Part shown: positions 56,001-64,000 of the stretch, one piece after another
How the letters are laid out: each line of letters starts with the position of its first letter
How positions within the stretch are numbered: the first letter of the stretch is position 1
Assembly (NCBI GenBank): GCA_009792885.1
Contig: WMCF01000177.1
Location: 264,648 to 328,647 of the forward strand
Reading direction: 5' to 3'
Length of the DNA stretch: 64,000 bases
DNA from: Eremophila alpestris peregrina
Taxonomy: Eukaryota; Chordata; Aves; Passeriformes; Alaudidae
The notes under the pieces: generated by a model
The model's database searches: none
Seen by the model: only the letters and a program-made list of their open reading frames with translations
Told to the model about the DNA's origin: nothing
Position numbers and translations under genes: made by a program

Positions 56001-59000
56001 GCCATGGGGTTGAGGCAGGTGCCCTGTGCAGCCGCCATCAGGGCTGCCTGCTGCTGCATGATCTGCAGGAAAGAAGGGGCAAAGGGGACAGAGCGAGAGG
56101 CAGAGAGCAGGAGAGAGAGGGGAGGGTAAATCAGCATCTCTGCTTTGGATGGATTCAGAGGGATAAATGCCACCTGCTGCCAGACCCGGGGACAGGAGTC
56201 TTGGTCTTGGCAATGCTAAATATGGGACCACTGAACCCTACAACCACCCTCAGCTGTGGGGAGGAAGCCCTGCATCTGCCCTTAAACAGGGATACACCAG
56301 CCCTGCCAGGCATCCACACTCCCTGGCACTGGTGCTTCCATGGGCCAAACCAGCCCCCTCCACCCATGAGGTCCCCCAAAGCCCCTGGACTGCAGCAGGT
56401 CCTACCGCTTGCGTGTAGGCCCCGTAGGCACCGAACTGGATGGTCATGGGGTTGAAGATGCCCAGCTGCCCTGCCATCTGATGCATCCTCCGCAGGGTCC
56501 TCTCCTTATCCGTGTCTGCAAACTTCACCACCAGGCTGGACGAGGCGCCCTGAGGTGGGGGGAAGATGGGGCTGATGGTGGCACCACAGCAATGCCCCCA
56601 AATTGTGCACCCGCCGTGGGTGTGGCTCGCAGCATCCGCAGCATCCTCAGCCCTGGGGACACTGCCCAGCTTGGCAGCAGCAACCAACGATCAATGTGAG
56701 GTTTAATTATAGCCAGTTTTTCTCCCCGGTGGCAGCTCCCTAACCTCTGCTTCCTTTCCCCTTCCTTGTCCACAATTCTGACCTTCAGCGTTAATTAAAC
56801 TGCCCCTTTCCCTGGCATGGAGACAATTAGCCCCACGCTCCCACCTCTGGGGCTCAGCATCCTGGCAAGGAGGAACCTGGGGTGACGTGGCCAACAAATT
56901 GCCAGTCTGCAGGATTTTGATGCAATTAGACTGAGGATCAAATTAGTGGGTGATTGGATTAAGCAGGCAGCGTGGGGTCAGCTGGGGCAGGGTGTGAGCC
57001 TGGCACTTACCGGCATGGTTTGGCTGCCGTGCAGGCTGTTGATGGCAGCCTGTGCCTCGGCGTGGCTGCCGTATTTCACAAAGGCACAACCTGAGGGGAC
57101 AGAGGGAACATGGAGCAGGTTGGATTTGGCCATTGTGGGTCCACAGGGTGCCCAGCTGGTGCCCCAAAGCCCACCTTTGCTGGCTCCATCAGGCCCTCGG
57201 AGGATGGTGCATTCCTCAATCTGGCCGAAGGGCTCAAAGAGGCGGCGGACGTCATCCTCGCTCTGCTGCTTCCCCAGCATGCCCACAAAGAGCTTCCTGT
57301 CTTCTAAAAACAAAACCAAGCCCATCAGAGAGTGGCAGGTCACTCACCAAACCAGCCCCTCATCACAAATGGTGTATGGAGGGGAAGGAGCCAAGTGACA
57401 TCAGAGGGAGGGAGCGACACCTATCCCATGGAGAGGGTACCGGGCTTATCATATCCATCCTACAGAACACTCAGGGTGGGAAAACCTCTCCTGTGGGAAA
57501 TTGCTGAGGGGTGAATCCTGGAAGAGCCATTGCTTTAGGGAGTGGAGCTGGGGCTTTTCCCAGGGATGGGGGGGGGGCTGGCTCCCCCAGCACTGGGGCA
57601 GGGTGTGGTGGAACAAAGAGACCCCACAAACCAGAGGTGATCACCCTTGTGCGATGGACTCGCAGAACAACCCGCAGCCTCCAGCCGTGCCCAGGGGACA
57701 TCAATAACCCAAACACAAGAGAAGGGATAGTAAATAATGAGAATTTCATGATTATTACCAGCATCTGTCTTGTGCGGCCATGCGCTCCCGCCGCACGCTA
57801 ATGGCATTTGACAAAGAAAATAAGGTGCCCTGTCAAGAGCGTTGCCGGGGAAATAAATAAATAATGGCAGGAGACGATGAATGCTTCATCTGTTAAGGTA
57901 CCAGGAAAATTAGTTAAGGGAATAGGGCTCGTGTGTTGTCTAGTTAAACACAAACCACCTCCCAGGGGGAGTGGGCTGGGCAGCCCAGCGTTGCCCCTTG
58001 GGTGAGGGGGCTGGAGACGGGAGCCCCAGCTCACCCATCGATTTTTAATCCTTCACCAATTACGCTCGGTAAGTGGGTAATTTATTTGCCAGGTCCCTCT
58101 GGGATGTGCTGGGACCAGCTCCCGGTGTGTTTAATAGCAGGGTTTGGATGGGGGGGTGGATCTACCCCAGCCATCCTGCCAAGTGCAGGCAGCCCCATGG
58201 GAGCATCCTGCATGTCCGATAGCTCCTGCCTGCCCAGCAACACAACAGATGTGGGATTTTGATCCAATTCCTGCAATTTTGCCCAAATGATCACCTCAGC
58301 CTGGCAATGCCACAGCCCAATGAGTGGCAAATGCTCACAAAGAATTTGGGGAGGTGGCAGTTTGAGAGGGGCTTGGGCCACATGCAGCCAACTCCTGGCT
58401 TGGGGTCCTCACAGGCAGCTCTGGGGAGGGAATTGCATTGTTTGGTAAATGAAGGTGGTGAGGGAGAGCAGCTAGCTGGCGCTCTGTCCCCCAGAATGTT
58501 GGGATGCTCATGGTATGGTGTCAGGACATTCCCAGGATGACATCAGGATGTTCCCCACAGCTGACCAGACAGGGAGAGAGATGGCATTTGCTCTGCACCC
58601 AGGTTTGAATACCACCAGCAAAGGCAGCTCCTTTCCTGGATTTCTCTGCAAACCAGCCTTCCCACAGCAGCCCTCGTGATGCTGCCATGTCCCCCATCAG
58701 CCTCTGGGTGACCCTGTGCCCCCCTGCCCATGCCAGGCATCTGGAGAATTGGGGACCTACCTCCTCGGCCCTCGCTGTCAGCCGGCTTCACCTGGATGGG
58801 GCGGTTCATCTGCAACACAAGCGAGAGCGGATGGTCAGTGTGGTGGCCCCTGATCCCTTTCCATGGGGAACAGCAGGATTTGGCCAATCACTGGCACCAG
58901 GAGCTGGGGAAAAGGGGAGGGACCTGCATGAACTGATCTGGAGCTTGTGGCCACAGCGAGCCAGGGATGCCATGTGCAAAGGGCAATGCTCTGGGCCCTG

Positions 59001-62000
59001 GCTATGGGCACCGGGCTCTGCAGGCGCCCGCAGGGCTGCCAGTGCCAGGCTTGGCCGCCTGCCTGCTTTCCTCGACTGCAAAGGACTGCAGAGGCAGCAG
59101 CAGCACCCCGCCAGCCCTGGCCCCTCTGGCACCATTGCCCTCCCTTTCCCAAACCTCACCCAAATTTGGCCTCCTCCTTGTCACCGCCGTGTGCAGCCAT
59201 GAGCGTGACACCCGTGTGCAGCAGGACACGCTGGGCTGGCAGCCACATCCCTGGCCTGCTGCCCCATGGAGCCATTTCTCCTCCTCTCTCCCCCTCCTTT
59301 TTCCCCTCTTTTAGCCGAAAAATGCTACAATTATGGCCGTTTCCATGGCAACAAGCGTGCTTCCCCCACGATGCTGCGGAGCCCGAGCCATGTGCTCGAT
59401 GGGGTCGCCACGGCAACGGCGAGATGTCACACATGATGGCGCGGGGGTGTGCACACGAACACGCCTTGAGCACACACGGGGACAGTCGCCCCCACGTGCC
59501 TGTGCACCCCCATCCCAGGTGCTCCCCGCTGCACCCCTGGAAGGAGTCCCTACATTCTGGGGTGGGGTAGGGGCAGAGCCAGTCCCCCCCACATCAGGGT
59601 GAGGAAGAGGATGTGTAAGAGAGAAGAGGAGGGAGGTTTCCACAGCAACCGCCTCGTCTCCAGGGAAACGTGGAAAGAAATGTCAGCGCAGAGCTGGGGA
59701 TGGTCCAGGGAAGGGATTTGAGTCCCCAGGAGTCATGAGGTGGCACGGGGTGGCACCGAGGGACACCTCACAGTGTCACCCATTTTGTCACTAGTCCCCT
59801 GAACATCCCCCTGGTGCCAGGGCAGGATTTGGCTCACCCCAAACTCAGGAGGCTGTGACAGCACCGAGACCCTAAACCCAGAACCCTGCTGTCCCTTCAC
59901 ATCCCTGCCACGGCCGGGAGGAGGAAACCCCATTTTGGGGGGGCTGCCCCCCTCCACTGACCTGCCAGCCCCATTTACCAGTTCGATGGCCTTTGATGGA
60001 ATAAATTTCCCATGCCTGCTGCTGTATGTTTAATGTAATAAACCCAGTGAGGATGATTTAGAATAACATTTACGGAGCCGCAGAGTGTCATTTTGATGTG
60101 TCTCCCGTCTCCACTCGCCGGTTATTAAACTGTATTGATTCCCCGGGAGCAGCTGATGTTTATAAATGTCAGGCCTCGGGGACCAGCTAACCTACCCCAG
60201 GGCTGCCACACTGCACTGAGGAGAAATTGTCCTGGCCTCTAGACACCCCCAGAAGGAGGTTTTGGCACCCTTGGCATCGCCACATGCCCACCACAGGGTG
60301 CTCAGTGAGCCCCTGTGGCACCCAGACCTCCTGGTTGTCCCCACAGCACCCCTGCACCGTGTCCACACAGCCCTCTATCCATCCCCCCACACTAAACAGG
60401 CACACAGGCATTTCCTCCTGCTCCCGACACCCACCTGCCCACCCTACAACACCCATCCACCCATTCATCCATCCTGGATACCCACACAATCATCCACACA
60501 CCGATCTTCCCCCAGAATTCATCCAGCCATAGCCAACACTCATTCCCATAGCATCCACCCATCCATACCCCCAACACCCATCCTCATAACAACCATTCGT
60601 TCCCACAGCATCCATCTATATCACCAACACTCATCCATCCACCCCCAAACACCCATCCATCCCCACTGCACTCATCCATATCCCCAACATCCATCCATCC
60701 ATCCATATCCCCATAGCATCTATCTATATTGCCAAGGCCTTCCATCCACCCCCCAACACCCATCCATATCCCCAACACCAATCCATCTCTGTACCACCCT
60801 TACATCTGCTCATCCATCTCCCATCTTGCCACCACCCACCTTTCCACCCCCACAGCATCCATCCATCCATTCATCCATCCATCCATCCATCCATGCCCAA
60901 CTCCCAGCCATCTCCCACACCCCAAGGACACCCTGCTTGGGGTGACACCCTGCTTGGGGTGTTCCAGCACCCACCATCACCAGCAGTCCACAAAGCCCCA
61001 GCTACCCCGTGGCCAAACCACTGGTGTTCCACAGCACAGGGGGGACAAGTGGTCTCTAAACCACCTCCTGACTGCTCAGGCACTGTCCCCCACCCAAATT
61101 CAGAGACCCCCAAGAGCCTGGGTACCAGGGAGAGCCAGCCCATAGAATCATTGCCAGGGGATGTGCCCAGTGGGACAGGGTCACTCCTGACCTTTGTTCC
61201 TTCCTTGGCATCACACTCCTCCTCCTTGTCCTCACAACCAACAGCCAGAGGATCCAGCAGGCCACCATGCACCCAAATGAGATGGAGGTGGCAGGTGACA
61301 CTGCAAGTGCCTGTGGGAGCCTGGTGTCCATGCCACCCCAGGGAGACAGGAACCGAGGTACTGGCAGTCATTCATCATGGGAACAGCTTGACAGAGCCCT
61401 GGGGGTAACCCACAGAGAGGCCACACAGCCAGCCCGGGGGCAGCCACACCACTGCACAACCCTGCATGTGCATGACCACCCCAACACACCTTGCACACGC
61501 CCACACACCTCTGAACACAACCACAGAGCCCCAGCACCCCCAAGCACACCCACCCCCTGGCACAGCCATAGACCTCTGGAGCCCTACACCCATGCCCATG
61601 CAGTGCTGCACACACCACACGTCTGCCCCAGCACTGCACACCCACATGCAGCCATGCACCACCACACACAGCCCCATGGGCACCTGGAGAACCCCAGTCT
61701 GCATGCCACACAGCACCCCAGAACCCTTCCTGCTGCCATGGACCACACACAACCACGGGCACACACCCGGGACCAGCCAGCTCCCGGGGAATCAGTACTG
61801 TCAGCGCCAGGGATACAATGCCCCGTGCCTCAGTTTCCCTGCTGTAGCAGCAGGACCCACTGTGGGAACCCCCGGGAGCCCTCTGTGGACACATGGACAC
61901 CTTGGGTGGGCTCACGGCACCCCCAGCAGCACCCACATCCCATCCCCACGGCCACCATGCACACCTGAGCCCAGCACAACGCCTGTGCACACCTGCACTC

Positions 62001-63556
62001 CCTGTCACACCCCGGGTGCCCACACACCCCCACTGCTGCCACTCCCCCAGCCCATGTGCACCCACACCCTGTCACCATCACTGGGGGCAAAGACACCCTG
62101 AGCTCCTCTTCCCACACACACAGACACCCACGTGCTTGCACACCCACCAACACCCACCTGCACACACCCGGGGGTCAAAGCCGTACCCCTGCCAATGCCT
62201 GCCACTGCCTGTGGGTGCAATACCCCCCAAGCTCTGCCCCTTGCACACCTGCACCACACACACACAAAACTGCGGTGGAAAAATACACCCTCCAGCCAAC
62301 ACACACACCAAACCCATCCCTGGGGGCAGATACACCTCCTCACCATCATCCTCCATCCCTGCCTGCAAACACACCCCCCACACAGCATTCCTGGTGCCAG
62401 AACACCCTCCTCACCGACACCCACACCACACACAGCCTCCCTGGGTCTAGATACACCCCTCTGCCGACACCCTCCCCTTCCCTGGGTGCAGATACACCCT
62501 CTCGGCCACACACACACAAAAAACACAGAGCCCCCATCCCTGAGTGCAAATACACCCTCATCACCAACAACCACCCATTCCTGGGTGCAGATACACCCTG
62601 CACAGCAACCCTCACACCCACACATCCCATCTGTGGGTGCAGATACATCCCCTCACCAACACCTCTCCAACCCCATTCTTCTGTGCAAATACACCCTCCT
62701 CACCAACACTCCTCCATTCCCAACACCCATCCCTGGAGCAGATACACCCTGTCACCAACACCCCCAATCCTCATCCCTGCGTGCAGATACACCCTGCAAC
62801 ACCCACACCCGTCCACCCCATCCCTGGGAGCAGATACACCTCCCCACCAGCACCCCTCCATCCTCATCCCTGTGTGCAGATAAACCCTGCAACACGCCCA
62901 CTCACACACCCCAACCCTGTGTGCACATTCACCCTGCTCATCAACACCCCTCCATCCCCGTCCCTGTGTGCAAATACACCCTGATCACCAACACTGCTCC
63001 ATCCCCATCCTATGCCTGGGAGCAGATACACTCCCTCACCAACACCGCTCCATCGTTATTCCCATCCCTGGGTCCAGATACACTCCATCACCAACACCCA
63101 CACTCACACCCACCATCCCTGCGTGCAATTACACCCTGATCACAAACACTGCTGTATCCCCAGCCCATCCCTGGGAGCAGATGCACCCCCTCACCAACAC
63201 CCCTCCATCCTCATCCCTGTGTGCAGATACGCCCTGCTCACCATCAACACCCCTCCATGCCCATCGCCGGGAGCAAGGATCCACACCCTCGCCATCACCC
63301 CCACTCCCGCACAGCCATCCCCGGGAGCAGATACACCCCTTCGCCATCACCCACATCCCTCCTACAGCCCGCCGGTGCGGCACCCCCACCCCGGCGCGAG
63401 CGGAGGCTGCCGGGCGGTGCCGGGCCGTGCCGGGCCGGGCGGAGGCGGCGGCAGACAAAGGCGGGGCCCTACCTCGATGCAGAGGATCTTGGACCCGGCG
63501 GGCACCCACAGCACAGGCGGCCGCGGCCCCGGCGCCGGCACCTGCGGCAGCTGCAT
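53036..63556 (-). CDS. CELF6: CUGBP Elav-like family member 6, form starting without RRM1
   Basis: RNA-binding protein of splicing and mRNA control, mainly neuronal in this family. Exons (plus coordinates): 63473-63556, 58761-58809, 57175-57303, 57011-57090, 56406-56549, 55918-56062, 55688-55837, 55363-55425, 54486-54566, 54237-54380, 53036-53163; 398 residues. RRM2 is at about 46-125 (DRKLFVGMLGKQQ, GCAFVKYGSHAEAQAAI). The divergent linker has QQQAALMAAAQ, a Pro/Thr/Asn-rich stretch and LQQAYAGMQHYAAAY. RRM3 is at about 309-398 (CNLFIYHLPQEF, KCFGFVSFDNP), ending in KRPKDANRPY. CELF6 is chosen over CELF3/4/5 by synteny with PKM and PARP6. The 28-residue first exon (MQLPQVPAPG...SKILCIE) joins in phase to MNRPIQVKPADSEGRG. 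RRM1 is not encoded anywhere between them, so the usual first exons are either beyond the right edge or absent. The ATG at 58809 is an alternative internal start. Confidence 0.88.
53325..53680 (-). repeat. About 40-bp minisatellite in the last CELF6 intron
   Basis: Plus-strand units contain GGTCTGCAGGGACACCGAG or GTCTGTGGGGACACC words. It is directly followed by a different repeat at 53700. Confidence 0.75.
53700..54215 (-). repeat. About 31-bp minisatellite in the last CELF6 intron
   Basis: Around 16 degenerate units of the type GAGCTGGGATACTGAGGAGA plus GCCAGA on the plus strand, ending about 20 bases before exon 54237-54380. Confidence 0.8.
56690..56960. promoter_or_regulatory. AT-rich island with many homeodomain cores in a CELF6 intron
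   Basis: TAATTA at 56704, TTAATTAA at 56791, CAATTA at 56824 and 56933, and AATTAG at 56941, within otherwise GC-rich non-repetitive intron. It looks like a conserved noncoding element; enhancer activity is inference. Confidence 0.35.
57715..58095. promoter_or_regulatory. AT-rich non-repetitive block in a CELF6 intron
   Basis: Contains AATAATGAG, ATGATTATTACC, CGCTAATGGCATTTGAC, TAAATAAATAATGG and CACCAATTACGC in the intron upstream of the RRM2 exon. Composition contrasts with its GC-rich flanks. A candidate conserved element. Confidence 0.35.
59339..59669. promoter_or_regulatory. Cluster of four RFX X-box-like motifs in CELF6 intron 1
   Basis: 14-base motifs of GTNNCC-NN-RGNAAC form: GTTTCCATGGCAAC (59339-59352), GTCGCCACGGCAAC (59404-59417), GTTTCCACAGCAAC (59636-59649) and GTCTCCAGGGAAAC (59656-59669). 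The first matches the RFX X-box consensus fully; the others differ in the centre or at one half-site base. Confidence 0.6.
59985..60180. promoter_or_regulatory. AT-rich non-repetitive block in CELF6 intron 1
   Basis: TTTAATGTAATAAACC, GATTTAGAATAACATTTACGG and GGTTATTAAACTG words in a sharply bounded island between GC-rich stretches. A candidate conserved noncoding element. Confidence 0.3.
60300..60900. repeat. CATCC/ATCC-rich minisatellite in CELF6 intron 1
   Basis: Imperfect repeats of CACCCATCCATCCCCA type, ending in a nearly pure (CATC)n run at about 60858-60893. Confidence 0.85.
61440..62060. repeat. CA-rich low-complexity block in CELF6 intron 1
   Basis: Degenerate CACACC/CACACA and CCCCAGCACACCC words; on the CELF6 strand it is UG-rich. 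It passes without a clear border into the array that follows. Confidence 0.6.
62070..63360. repeat. About 20-unit, 45-52 bp minisatellite in CELF6 intron 1
   Basis: Plus-strand units read TGTGTGCAGATACACCCTG or TGGGAGCAGATACACYCC, then TCACCAACACCCCTCCATCC. Copies start near 62445, 62487, 62584, 62633, 62732, 62778, 62825, 62872, 62964, 63017, 63068, 63119, 63171, 63217, 63267 and 63323. The array ends about 110 bases before the CELF6 first exon and creates long open frames on the plus strand. Confidence 0.9.
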
Positions 63557-63960
63557 GGCCGGACCGGCCGGACCGCCGGCTCCACCGAGGCGGTTCGGCT
63601 GAGCTCGGCTGCGCTCGGCTCCACCCGAGGCGGCTCGGCCGGGCTCGGCTTAGCTCGGCTCCACTCGGCAAGGCCGGGCTCGGCTGGGCTGGGTTCGGCT
63701 AGGCTCGGCTAGGTTCGGTTCGGCTCGGCTGGATTCGGCTGGGCTCGCGCAGCGGCGCGCGGGGGGCGGGGCACAGGGCGGGGCGGCCGCAGCCCCGCCG
63801 AGCCGAGCCGGGCCGGGCCGGGGCGGGGCCTCGCTGGGGACACGCCCACCACCGTCTGGACACGCCCCCGACCCCCGACACGCCGGGGGCGGGGCCAGCC
63901 TGGGGCTGGGGGGGCGCAGGTACAGGGGGTCAGCAGGTACAGGGGGTGAACACAGGTACA
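63360..63960. promoter_or_regulatory. CpG island at the CELF6 first exon
   Basis: GC- and CpG-dense DNA around the ATG at 63556 (GCC before the ATG, so G at -3), with GC boxes near 63760-63830. It probably marks a promoter for the RRM1-less transcript. Confidence 0.6.
63595..63760. repeat. GGCTCGGCT tandem repeat upstream of the CELF6 ATG
   Basis: Many imperfect copies of GGCTCGGCTGGGCTCGGCT-like 5-, 6- and 11-base words, in the inferred promoter or 5' UTR. Confidence 0.9.
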
Positions 63961-64000
63961 GGTGTGTGAATACAGCTACAGAGGGCGTGGAGATACAGGG
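63915..64000. repeat. Start of a GGTACAGG repeat running off the right edge
   Basis: The word GGTACAGG or its close variants recurs four to five times at about 17-22 base spacing up to the last base, so the array is cut by the window end. Confidence 0.75.

Noticed and set aside
62056..63702. Several 146-335 codon open frames on the plus strand at the right end
   Set aside because: They are translations of the 45-52 bp minisatellite and CpG island, strongly His/Pro/Thr biased. No start or splice context supports a gene.
1..64000. tRNA, rRNA, CRISPR arrays, prophage or bacterial operon features
   Set aside because: Nothing of the kind was seen. All recognisable content is vertebrate spliced genes and simple or minisatellite repeats.

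Overview
The window is vertebrate nuclear DNA, most likely from a bird. It holds five spliced protein-coding genes in about 64 kb, with short introns full of minisatellites and a CpG island at every gene start. This compactness fits a bird microchromosome. The muscle-type exon of the pyruvate kinase gene also reads closest to the chicken form I remember. The exact species cannot be told from the sequence.

Layout from left to right. At 1-1010 is a CpG island that probably serves two divergent genes: MYO9A, of which only a candidate noncoding exon on the minus strand is inside, and SENP8 on the plus strand. SENP8 (coding 4924-5562) is a NEDD8 protease encoded in one coding exon. GRAMD2A (minus, coding 10015-16820, promoter near 20.2-20.4 kb) encodes a GRAM-domain membrane protein of ER-plasma membrane contacts. 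PKM (minus, coding 21785-35422, noncoding exon 1 near 40.85-41.06 kb) is muscle-type pyruvate kinase, with both mutually exclusive exons (M1 and M2) intact. PARP6 (plus, coding 42383-49857) is a mono-ADP-ribosyltransferase spread over 22 exons. CELF6 (minus, coding 53036-63556) is an RNA-binding splicing regulator; its first coding exon in this window bypasses RRM1.

The exon structures were traced by hand from GT/AG sites, reading phase and family similarity. All four multi-exon reading frames sum to a multiple of three: GRAMD2A 313 aa, PKM 530 aa, PARP6 620 aa, CELF6 398 aa. The five genes are not one pathway. They are the conserved MYO9A-SENP8-GRAMD2A-PKM-PARP6-CELF6 neighbourhood known from human 15q23. 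From memory, PARP6 lies on the same strand as PKM and CELF6 in human, but here it is inverted, so PKM and PARP6 are head to head and PARP6 and CELF6 are tail to tail.

No tRNA, rRNA, CRISPR, prophage or intact transposon was recognised, and I see no undescribed multi-gene system. The most interesting signals are regulatory: an RRM1-less CELF6 start, a cluster of four RFX X-box-like motifs, paired CREs and a uORF at PARP6, retained M1/M2 splicing-control motifs in PKM, and a 42-bp CCAAT/GC-box tandem repeat at the GRAMD2A promoter.
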